Shown here: positions 27,066-34,982 of the stretch, in pieces
Numbering within the stretch: position 1 is the stretch's first letter
Layout: every line of letters starts with the position of its first letter
From: an uncultured Monoglobus sp.
Lineage (GTDB): Bacteria > Bacillota > Clostridia > Monoglobales > Monoglobaceae
Assembly: GCA_947624775.1 (NCBI GenBank)
Contig: CANQLT010000004.1
Location: 1-56,700 of the forward strand
DNA: 56,700 bases
Reading direction: 5' to 3'
Made by a program: the position numbers and the translations under genes
Notes under the pieces: generated by a model
Seen by the model: only the letters and a program-made list of their open reading frames with translations
What the model was told of the DNA's origin: nothing
Database searches by the model: none

Positions 27066-27803
27066 ATGTACGACGATTTCGCTAAGATTTACGACAGATT
27101 CCAGAAAATAGACTACGGCGCCTTTGTTGAGTTCTACAAGGCGCTGTTTCACCGCGCGGGCGTAACTCCCGAGACGGTGCTCGATCTGGGCTGCGGTTCT
27201 GGCGCGGTCACGCTTCTGCTGGCAAAAGAGGGATTTGACGTGATCGGGGTAGACATATCCCCCGATATGCTGGCGATTGCGCGGAGCAAAGCCGACGCCG
27301 AGAATCTCGATATTTTGTTTTTAAATATGGATATGTGCGCCTTTGAAATTCCCGAGCCCGTAGACTGCGTTGTTTCGGCCCTTGACTGCGTGAATTATCT
27401 TGAAGATTCAGACGAGCTGAGAGCGGCCTTTGAGTGCGTTTACGGCAGTCTGAAACCGGGCGGAATATTTATATTTGACATAAACTCGGAGTACAAGCTC
27501 CGCGAGATCTTGGGGAACAATACATTTATATATGAGGACGATTCGGCCTACTGCGTGTGGGACTGCGGATATTTTCCCGATGATAATGTGGTGAGCTTTG
27601 ATCTGAATTTTTTTGTGAAGGACAGAGGCGGCGGCTACTCGCGATATAACGAGTATCAGGAGGAGACGATATTTAAATTGGGCGAGGTCGCGGAGCTGCT
27701 GAAAGACTGCGGATTCGAGCGGATCGAGGTTTTCGGCGATCTGGGCTTTGAGAAGCCGAACGACAGGACCGAGCGGATTTTTTTCGCCGCCCGAAAAATG
27801 TGA
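27066..27803 (+). CDS. Class I SAM-dependent methyltransferase
   Basis: 245 residues from 27066; MYDDFAKIYD is the normal N-terminus of this group, so the in-frame ATG 18 bp upstream inside pcrA is not preferred. Motif I is VLDLGCGSGAVTLLLA, the acidic loop GVDISPDMLAIA binds the SAM ribose, and VVSALDCVNYL is motif IV. Later strands are LKPGGIFIFDIN. Substrate unknown; small-molecule or protein targets are both possible. It belongs to the pcrA run and is followed after 7 bp by the membrane protein gene. Confidence 0.88.
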   Translation: MYDDFAKIYDRFQKIDYGAFVEFYKALFHRAGVTPETVLDLGCGSGAVTLLLAKEGFDVIGVDISPDMLAIARSKADAENLDILFLNMDMCAFEIPEPVDCVVSALDCVNYLEDSDELRAAFECVYGSLKPGGIFIFDINSEYKLREILGNNTFIYEDDSAYCVWDCGYFPDDNVVSFDLNFFVKDRGGGYSRYNEYQEETIFKLGEVAELLKDCGFERIEVFGDLGFEKPNDRTERIFFAARKM

Positions 27804-27810
27804 GCAAGCT

Positions 27811-28953
27811 ATGATAATATCAAGAGAGAAAAGCGCCTGCGTCGGCGCGGCGGAGGCGGGAAACGCGGCTGCCGCTGCCGACGCGGTGACGCCCGCGAAT
27901 TATTCGATAAACAATTCAAAGAGCGGCCACGGGATAATGGCGGAAGAGGCGCAGACAATGATCGATCGCCTGCGCGGAAAGAGCGCGTTTGTGGTCGGCC
28001 GCGACAACGCTAAAAACGGAGCCGACCGTCTGGTTGACGGAACGAGTGTCCAGACCAAATTTTACAATTCGGGACGCGGCTGCGTTGCCGCCTGCTTTGA
28101 TTCGGAAAACGGCGGAAACTACAGATATATCAACGATGACGGCAGCCCGATGCCCGTCGAGGTACCCAAGGATATGTACTCAGACGCGATAAAGGAGTTC
28201 AGGCTCAGGATATCAAAGGGCAATGTCCCGGGCGTGAGCGACGAGAGCCGCGCCGAGGAATTTGTGCGGCCCTCCGATTTGACATACGATCAGTCGGTCG
28301 CTTTGTGCACGCCCTTAACTCGAGAGTCGCTGCTGTATGACTGCGCGAGCGGATTTTTGCGCTGCTTTATTTTAGCCGTAATCACATTTGCCGCGACGTT
28401 TGTCTCGGCTCTGAGAGGCGGACGCGGCAAGAGAGGAGGCGCAAAGTCGGCGCTGAAATGCGGAGGCGGAGTTTTCGGCCTGTCCTACATAACGCATATC
28501 ATATGCTCGCAGTTCGCAAGAACCGCTGTGTTTAAGAATATCCCTTTTCCGAAGATTGGGGAAAGCAAAGCCGCACTCGGGTTTGACGCGGCTGTGAAAA
28601 CCGGAGCGGGAGGCGGGTTCACCTCGATGAGCGGCGCCGTGAACCGATTTCCGAAGGTCGCAAAAACAGGATTGCTTGCCTCGCTTATCGCGCTGATTGT
28701 CTTTTTGGCGGTCGAGGTTTTTTATCTGGTTCGCGGAAAGACAAATTTAGCGGAATTTAAGATAAACGTTTTGATTATTTTGTTTTCCAAAATAACGGCT
28801 ATGGCGTTTTATTTCTGCGCTGCGTTTCTTGTTGCGTCAATGCTGAGCCTGCCGTTTGTTTTAAACGTGTCGATTTGCGCGCTTTCGGCCGTGGTCGGCG
28901 GTATGTGCGGACGCGGCGCGGCGGTTAAATTATTAAGTAAGATAAAGATATAA
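27811..28953 (+). CDS. Uncharacterised membrane protein with a D...QxK nuclease-like N-domain
   Basis: 380 residues from 27811 (the first ATG after the methyltransferase stop). The N-terminal soluble part (about 35-170) has GHGIMAEEA (about 39-47) and NGADRLVDGTSVQTKFY (about 69-85), then YRYINDDGSPMPVEVPKD. The spacing of an acidic helix, Asp72/Asp76 and Gln81-x-Lys83 resembles the Q-x-K variant of PD-(D/E)xK nucleases such as Mrr. This is my inference; no function is established. The rest holds 4-5 hydrophobic segments (about 185-202, 218-235, 287-307, 318-345, 347-365) with Gly-rich stretches. I recall similar hypothetical proteins in gut bacteria but cannot verify this. It is the last gene of the pcrA run and converges on the 28964 gene. 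Confidence 0.7.
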   Translation: MIISREKSACVGAAEAGNAAAAADAVTPANYSINNSKSGHGIMAEEAQTMIDRLRGKSAFVVGRDNAKNGADRLVDGTSVQTKFYNSGRGCVAACFDSENGGNYRYINDDGSPMPVEVPKDMYSDAIKEFRLRISKGNVPGVSDESRAEEFVRPSDLTYDQSVALCTPLTRESLLYDCASGFLRCFILAVITFAATFVSALRGGRGKRGGAKSALKCGGGVFGLSYITHIICSQFARTAVFKNIPFPKIGESKAALGFDAAVKTGAGGGFTSMSGAVNRFPKVAKTGLLASLIALIVFLAVEVFYLVRGKTNLAEFKINVLIILFSKITAMAFYFCAAFLVASMLSLPFVLNVSICALSAVVGGMCGRGAAVKLLSKIKI

Positions 28954-28963
28954 CGCCAATGCG

Positions 28964-29287
28964 TTAAAGTATAAAAAACTCGCTGATGTCGCTCGGGCTC
29001 ATGTCCGACAGCAGCAGCGCGGTGACAAACTCCAGGCACGGATATATGTTGTCCCGCTTTTTGCTCCAGCGCACCTTGAATTCCTGAGGCAGCAGCGCGT
29101 TTCCGCCCCTTGTGCGGAACCCTCTTTGTATGCAGTACAAAAATCCGTCGTCGCCTATGCTTGACGCGGTAACGCTGGAATTCTGTTTAAGGCCGCAGGT
29201 TATGAGCAAAAGCTCCCGCGGCTCGGAAATTTTGTTCGCCGCATCCGCGTCGCTGTCTATTATCAGATTGTCATAAACCCTGAGCAA
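28964..29287 (-). CDS. Small hypothetical protein
   Basis: 107 residues, not recognised. TTG start at 29287 with GGGAGG ten bases upstream. The sequence is compact and looks folded: LLLITCGLKQNSSVTASSIG, then DGFLYCIQRGFR, then a C-terminal helix-rich part. Two Cys, no signal peptide and no membrane segment. It converges on the membrane protein gene with a 10-bp gap, leaving no room for a separate terminator. Codon use is like its neighbours, supporting a real gene. No function is offered. Confidence 0.6.
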   Translation of the reverse strand: MLRVYDNLIIDSDADAANKISEPRELLLITCGLKQNSSVTASSIGDDGFLYCIQRGFRTRGGNALLPQEFKVRWSKKRDNIYPCLEFVTALLLSDMSPSDISEFFIL

Positions 29288-29433
29288 CGGCGCCGCCTCC
29301 CTTTTAAATTTATTCTTTATATATTATCCCATTGAAGGCGGCTAAAATACCGCTTTTTTCATGTCAATATATGGGTAAATGTTGTTCGAATATATATTAT
29401 TTTATTTTAAATTTAACAATTTATATTTTTTTG

Positions 29434-29462
29434 TTGACAAACATATTCGGCTGTTATATAAT
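29434..29462 (+). promoter_or_regulatory. Consensus sigma-A promoter of the small RNA
   Basis: Perfect TTGACA, 17-bp spacer, perfect TATAAT: the best match to consensus noted in the window. No coding start with a ribosome binding site follows before the terminator at 29535. Confidence 0.8.
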
Positions 29463-29468
29463 CAAAAA

Positions 29469-29566
29469 GTCGGATTTGATACACGCGAAGATGCGTTTCC
29501 GATAAAAAATCAAGAATGTTCAATGACGCACAATGGGGTGTGGCTTTTTAGCCGCACCCCTTTTTG
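29469..29566 (+). ncRNA. Candidate small RNA of about 98 nt
   Basis: Bounded by a perfect consensus promoter and a strong terminator, with its own expected start near 29469. The 5' half can fold as GTCGGA with TTCCGAT around an inner GCG...CGC pairing. A single-stranded A-rich stretch (about 29504-29520) follows before the terminator hairpin. No open frame with a ribosome binding site is inside. It is too short for 6S RNA and I do not recognise a riboswitch. The next gene, nfnA, has its own promoter, so this looks like a stand-alone sRNA rather than a leader. Another reading is an attenuated leader of nfnAB. Confidence 0.55.
29535..29565 (+). terminator. Intrinsic terminator of the small RNA
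   Basis: GGGGTGTGGC, loop TTTTTA, GCCGCACCCC (one T-G pair), then TTTTT. Confidence 0.85.
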
Positions 29567-29604
29567 ACGGATTTGATATAAATTTTAATACATAATATTT
29601 ATTG

Positions 29605-29634
29605 TTGCAAACATAAGAGCGGTTATGATATAAT
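29605..29634 (+). promoter_or_regulatory. Sigma-A promoter of nfnAB
   Basis: TTGCAA, 18-bp spacer, TATAAT. The flanking words TTGTTG and AAACATA also occur in the promoter at 29434, suggesting a duplicated promoter segment. Confidence 0.65.
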
Positions 29635-29677
29635 TGGAGAAAGCGTATAATCGCGAAAATTTTTGGAGGTGTGGTAA

Positions 29678-30523
29678 TTGTTTAAAATTGTAAGAAAGCA
29701 AGAGCTCAATCCCACCGTTTCGTTGATCGAGGTCGAGGCGCCCTATATCGCCAAAAAAGCGGAGCCGGGCCAGTTTATCATTCTCAGGATCGACGAAAAG
29801 GGTGAGAGAATTCCCTTCACTATAGCGGATTTTGACAGGGAAAAGGGCACAATAACGGTAATTTTCCAGATCGTGGGACAGAGCACTCAGCGCTTAAATG
29901 AGCTTAATGAGGGCGACAGTATTCAAGACTTTGTCGGACCCTTGGGCGTGGCGTCCAAGTTTGACGGAGTGAAAAAGGTCGCGGTCATCGGCGGCGGTCT
30001 GGGCACGGCGATCGCCTATCCCCAGGCGAAAAAGCTCCACTCAATGGGCGTTGAGGTCGATATGATAAACGGTTTCCGCAATAAGGACCTTATCATAATC
30101 GAGGACCTTTGCGAGGCTGCCTGCGACAATCTGTACACCATGACGGACGACGGCTCAAACGGCAACAAAGGATTCGTGACCGCCAAGCTCGAGGAGCTGA
30201 TCGAGGGCGGCAGAGGCTACGACATGGTTATCGCCATCGGTCCTCTGGTTATGATGAAGGCCGTTTGCGATTTGACAAAGAAGTATAACATCAAGACCAT
30301 CGTCAGCATGAACCCGATCATGATCGACGGCACGGGAATGTGCGGCGGCTGCCGCGTGACGGTTGGCGGAGAGACCAAATTCGCCTGTGTCGACGGCCCC
30401 GATTTCGACGGTCATCAGGTCGATTTCGACAGCGCTATCTCGCGATCGAGAATGTTCAGAAAGCAGGAAGCGGAGTCGAGCGAGGCTCACAGATGCAGAT
30501 TGGAGGGAATGCGCGATGCCTAA
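29678..30523 (+). CDS. nfnA: NADH-dependent ferredoxin:NADP+ oxidoreductase, subunit A
   Basis: 281 residues; TTG start at 29678 with GGAGG nine bases upstream. Small subunit of the electron-bifurcating Nfn transhydrogenase, also annotated as sulfide dehydrogenase or ferredoxin-NADP reductase alpha. FAD-binding part: AEPGQFIILR and RIPFTIADFD. NAD-binding part: VAVIGGGLGTAIAYPQ. The C-terminal CGGCRVTVGGETKFACVDGP supplies the [2Fe-2S] Cys ligands. With NfnB it couples NADH plus reduced ferredoxin to formation of two NADPH. Its stop overlaps the nfnB start by 8 bp. Confidence 0.94.
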   Translation: MFKIVRKQELNPTVSLIEVEAPYIAKKAEPGQFIILRIDEKGERIPFTIADFDREKGTITVIFQIVGQSTQRLNELNEGDSIQDFVGPLGVASKFDGVKKVAVIGGGLGTAIAYPQAKKLHSMGVEVDMINGFRNKDLIIIEDLCEAACDNLYTMTDDGSNGNKGFVTAKLEELIEGGRGYDMVIAIGPLVMMKAVCDLTKKYNIKTIVSMNPIMIDGTGMCGGCRVTVGGETKFACVDGPDFDGHQVDFDSAISRSRMFRKQEAESSEAHRCRLEGMRDA

Positions 30524-31910
30524 TATGTCTTTAAAAAAAGTGGCTATGCCCGAGCAGGAGCCCAATGTGAGAAACAAAAACTTCAAAGAAGTAACTCTGG
30601 GCTACACCGAGGAAATGGCGATAGAAGAGGCGCAGCGCTGCCTTTCCTGCAAGCACAAGCCCTGTATGCAGGGCTGCCCCGTTATGGTGCAGATCCCCGA
30701 GTTTATCTCGCTGGTCGCCGAGGGAAAATTCGAGGAAGCGTACAAAAAGATACAGGAGACCAGCTCGCTGCCCGCTATCTGCGGCAGAGTATGTCCGCAG
30801 GAGACCCAGTGCGAGAAGTACTGCGTCCGCGGCATCAAGGGCGAGCCCGTGGCGATCGGCAGACTTGAGAGATTTGTCGCCGATTGGTATATGAAGAACT
30901 GCAGCGAGGAAACCCAAAAACCCGAGCCCAACGGCAAAAAAGTCGCCGTTGTCGGAGCGGGACCGTCAGGCCTGACCTGCGCGGGCGATCTCGCGAAGAT
31001 GGGATATAAGGTGACGGTTTTCGAGGCGTTCCACACTCCCGGCGGAGTGCTGGTATACGGTATTCCCGAGTTCCGTCTGCCCAAGGATATTGTCGCCAAA
31101 GAGGTCGACAAGCTCCGCGATTTGGGCGTTGAGATAATGACCGATATGGTTATCGGCAAGGTGCTGTCGGTCGACGAGCTTTTGACCGACGAGGGCTTTG
31201 ACGCCGTGTTTATCGGCACCGGAGCCGGACTGCCGAGCTTTATGAGAATTGAGGGCGAGTCCTTAAACGGCGTGTATTCCGCCAATGAGTTCCTGACCCG
31301 AATCAATCTTATGAAGGCGTACAAGTTCCCCGAGTACGACACCCCGATCTATGTTGGCAAAAACGTGGTCGTTGTGGGCGGCGGAAACGTTGCCATGGAC
31401 GCCGCGCGTTCCGCGAAGCGCCTGGGCGCCGAGAACGTTTACATAGTGTACCGCCGCAGCGAGGAGGAAATGCCGGCCAGAGCCGAGGAGATCCACCACG
31501 CCAAGCAGGAGGATATAGAATTCAAGCTACTCAACAATCCCGTTAAGATAAACGGCGACGACGAGGGCTGGGTAAAGAGCGTCACCTGCATAAAGATGGA
31601 GCTGGGCGAGCCCGACGCTTCGGGCAGACGCAGACCTGTTCCCGTTGAGGGCAGCGAGTTTGACATAGACGCCGACGTTGTTGTAATAGCTATCGGCCAG
31701 ACGCCGAACCCGCTTATCAAAAACACGACACCCGACCTTGAGACTAATCGTTGGGGCTGCATAGTCGCGAAAGAGGAGACCGGAGCCACAAGCAAGAAGG
31801 GCGTTTACGCCGGAGGCGACGTGGTTACCGGAGCCGCGACGGTTATCCTCGCGATGGGCGCCGGCAAAACCGCCGCCGCGTCGATCGACGAGTATTTACG
31901 CAACGCGTAA
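30516..31910 (+). CDS. nfnB: NADH-dependent ferredoxin:NADP+ oxidoreductase, subunit B
   Basis: 464 residues from 30516 behind TGGAGGGA; the longer in-frame reading lies inside nfnA and is rejected. Glutamate-synthase-beta-like subunit of Nfn. Two [4Fe-4S] clusters are held by the N-terminal Cys set CLSCKHKPCMQGCP and CGRVCPQETQCEKYC. The FAD site VAVVGAGPSGLTCAGDLA and NADPH site VVVVGGGNVAMDAARSA follow, with the C-terminal GVYAGGDVVTGAATVILA. It is often annotated gltA or gltD. The missing large glutamate synthase and the adjacent nfnA make Nfn the better call. Confidence 0.94.
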   Translation: MPNMSLKKVAMPEQEPNVRNKNFKEVTLGYTEEMAIEEAQRCLSCKHKPCMQGCPVMVQIPEFISLVAEGKFEEAYKKIQETSSLPAICGRVCPQETQCEKYCVRGIKGEPVAIGRLERFVADWYMKNCSEETQKPEPNGKKVAVVGAGPSGLTCAGDLAKMGYKVTVFEAFHTPGGVLVYGIPEFRLPKDIVAKEVDKLRDLGVEIMTDMVIGKVLSVDELLTDEGFDAVFIGTGAGLPSFMRIEGESLNGVYSANEFLTRINLMKAYKFPEYDTPIYVGKNVVVVGGGNVAMDAARSAKRLGAENVYIVYRRSEEEMPARAEEIHHAKQEDIEFKLLNNPVKINGDDEGWVKSVTCIKMELGEPDASGRRRPVPVEGSEFDIDADVVVIAIGQTPNPLIKNTTPDLETNRWGCIVAKEETGATSKKGVYAGGDVVTGAATVILAMGAGKTAAASIDEYLRNA

Positions 31911-32064
31911 ATAACGGGCTCCCGGTATGGCTTGTCCCTTCCACCGCAAGCGGTCCCCCTCCCCCACTAACGCAGGGGAGGCAAATATAGGCGCCCCTTC
32001 CGAAGGAGGGGGAGCTGTCGCCAAAGGCGACTGAGGGGGTGGCTTAACCACTAATCACTACGTA
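31911..32064. repeat. Palindromic repeat cluster between nfnB and gdhA
   Basis: Contains CCCCTCCCCCACTAACGCAG and GGAGGGGGAGCTGTCGCC with AAAGGCGACTGAGGGGG (stem TCGCC-AAA-GGCGA), then a heptad array on the minus strand at 32047-32064 (TACGTAG, TGATTAG). No gene. The gdhA promoter must lie downstream or in this block; no clear boxes are seen. Confidence 0.7.
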
Positions 32065-32080
32065 AAAAAATAATTATTAA

Positions 32081-33457
<1,377 letters not shown>

Positions 33458-33476
33458 TATAATTTTAAATATAATT

Positions 33477-33512
33477 GCCTCCCCCTAAAAAAGGCGGGGG
33501 AGGCCTTTTTTT
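33477..33512 (+). terminator. Intrinsic terminator of gdhA
   Basis: GCCTCCCCC, 10-nt loop, GGGGGAGGC, then a run of T. Perfect 9-bp stem. Confidence 0.9.
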
Positions 33513-33521
33513 ATTATCCGC

Positions 33522-33550
33522 TTGCAATTGATATTGTTTTGTGTTATAAT
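33522..33550 (+). promoter_or_regulatory. Sigma-A promoter of the radical SAM gene
   Basis: TTGCAA, 17-bp spacer, perfect TATAAT, 23 bp before the ATG. Confidence 0.7.
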
Positions 33551-33573
33551 ACCCAATCGAAAGGACTGGTAAC

Positions 33574-34176
33574 ATGACGATAACTTATGAATTGGGGAAT
33601 TCCCTCTATGTTAATATAACCAACCGTTGTTCCAACGCCTGCGCGTTTTGCCTGCGCTCAAAGCACGACAACGTGAACGGTGAGGACGATTTGTGGCTGG
33701 AGCGCGAGCCGACGATCGACGAGATCAAGGCAGACTTTGAAAAGCGGAACTTAGGCAAATACGACGCGGTGGTGTTCTGCGGCTTCGGCGAGCCGACCGA
33801 GCGATTTGACGATATGATAAAAATTGCCAAATGGCTCAAAGAAAATCATGACGTGCAGATACGCGTCAACACTAACGGGCAGGCCAACCTGATAAACGGC
33901 AGAGACGTCACGCCCGAACTGCGCGGCGCGATAGATATAGTCTCTATCAGCCTGAACGCCCCCACAGCCGAGGCGTACCAAAAGATATGTCACAGCAGAT
34001 ACGGGGAAGGAGCTTTCGCGGCCCTTCAAGAATTTGCTAAAAAGGCAAAGCCCTATGTCAAAGACGTGGTTTTCAGCGTGGTTGACAAGACCATGCCAGA
34101 CAGCGACATAGAGCTGTGCCGCCAAATCGCCGAAAGCGTCGGCGTGACATTCCGCGTCAGAGAGTATATCGAATAA
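33574..34176 (+). CDS. Radical SAM protein, TatD-linked type
   Basis: 200 residues, start 33574 behind AAAGGAC. LYVNITNRCSNACAFCLR gives the Cys-x3-Cys-x2-Cys cluster motif near the N-terminus, followed by VVFCGFGEPTERFDD (GGEP-like SAM-binding motif) and RVNTNGQANL. The size and the opening YELGNSLYVNIT match the short radical SAM family often encoded beside TatD nucleases. No tatD is in the window, so the family name is from sequence pattern only. Reaction unknown. Monocistronic, with its own promoter and a hairpin terminator about 95 bp downstream. Confidence 0.85.
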   Translation: MTITYELGNSLYVNITNRCSNACAFCLRSKHDNVNGEDDLWLEREPTIDEIKADFEKRNLGKYDAVVFCGFGEPTERFDDMIKIAKWLKENHDVQIRVNTNGQANLINGRDVTPELRGAIDIVSISLNAPTAEAYQKICHSRYGEGAFAALQEFAKKAKPYVKDVVFSVVDKTMPDSDIELCRQIAESVGVTFRVREYIE

Positions 34177-34271
34177 GCCTATGTCAATTTGCCGTAAAAA
34201 GAGTATAGATGAACCGACATTTGGCGTAAATTGGTGTCAAAATGGTGTCAAACGAATAAATTTTATAACCG

Positions 34272-34326
34272 CGGCAGTCCGAAACCGACGTAAAAACGTT
34301 GATTTTCGGCTGCCGATAATTTTTGT
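34272..34326 (+). terminator. Long-stem terminator after the radical SAM gene
   Basis: CGGCAG-T-CCGAAA pairs with TTTCGG-CTGCCG around an inner ACGT/ACGT pairing, followed by ATAATTTTT. It isolates the hyd operon from read-through. Confidence 0.7.
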
Positions 34327-34337
34327 GTATTTTTTTT

Positions 34338-34361
34338 AACAATATTTTTAAAGTTATTGTT
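34338..34361. promoter_or_regulatory. Inverted repeat at the hyd promoter
   Basis: AACAATA, 10 bp, TATTGTT: a perfect 7-bp inverted repeat ending on the -35 box. Only one Rex-like half-site (TTAACAA) overlaps it, so the binding protein is unknown. Confidence 0.35.
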
Positions 34362-34388
34362 GCAGTTTTAATTTTTTTGTGATATAAT
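34360..34388 (+). promoter_or_regulatory. Sigma-A promoter of hydCBA
   Basis: TTGCAG, 17-bp spacer, perfect TATAAT, about 84 bp before the hydC start. Confidence 0.65.
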
Positions 34389-34471
34389 AAATTGGTTTTT
34401 CGGAGAAGTGTTGAAATATGATTAACCTTATAATATATACACGAAATTGAAATTAATAGGAGGTTTTGCAA

Positions 34472-34951
34472 ATGGCGATCCCATTTAAGGGTACAAAAGA
34501 GCAGGAAGAGCAGCTCAAAGCGGTTATTGCGGCTCACAAGGGCGAGAAGGGCGCCACTATCCCGGTTCTTCATGAGGCGCAGGATATCTACGGCTACCTT
34601 CCGATCGAGGTTCAGAAAATGATTGCCGAGGGTCTGGGTGTATCGCTTGCCGAGGTATACGGAATTGTTACGTTCTACACTCAGTTCTCGCTGAATCCCA
34701 AGGGCGAGCATCCCATCGGAGTCTGTCTCGGAACCGCTTGCTACGTAAAGGGCAGCGGCGATATTCTCGAAAAGCTCAAGGACATTTTAAAGATCGACGT
34801 CGGAGAGTGCACGGACGACGGCAAGTTCTCGCTTGACGCGACGCGCTGCATAGGCGCCTGCGGTCTGGCTCCCGTTATGACGATCGGTGACGATGTTCAC
34901 GGCAGACTGACCGTTGATCAGGTCGAAGGCATAGTCAAGCAGTACAGTTAG
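34472..34951 (+). CDS. hydC: Bifurcating [FeFe]-hydrogenase, NuoE-like subunit
   Basis: 159 residues, start 34472 behind AGGAGG. Thioredoxin-like [2Fe-2S] protein of the NuoE type. Ligands: CLGTAC (Cys-x4-Cys, about 85-90) and CIGACG (Cys-x3-Cys, about 126-130). LPIEVQKMIAEGLGVS and YGIVTFYTQFS are family hallmarks. It is the small subunit of a HydABC-type complex. The 31-bp gap to hydB and common direction indicate one operon in the order hydC-hydB-hydA. Confidence 0.93.
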   Translation: MAIPFKGTKEQEEQLKAVIAAHKGEKGATIPVLHEAQDIYGYLPIEVQKMIAEGLGVSLAEVYGIVTFYTQFSLNPKGEHPIGVCLGTACYVKGSGDILEKLKDILKIDVGECTDDGKFSLDATRCIGACGLAPVMTIGDDVHGRLTVDQVEGIVKQYS

Positions 34952-34982
34952 TTTAAACGAGCATAAAGTTTGGAGGGTTAAA

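Noticed and set aside
29379-29567. 62-codon open frame across the small RNA region
   Set aside because: It begins upstream of the promoter, runs through promoter and terminator, and has no ribosome binding site.
30516-31910. Glutamate synthase small subunit (gltD)
   Set aside because: No large glutamate synthase gene nearby; the overlapping nfnA partner identifies it as NfnB.
34184-34711. 175-codon minus-strand open frame over the hyd promoter
   Set aside because: Mostly AT-rich intergenic sequence and antisense of hydC; no ribosome binding site or motifs.
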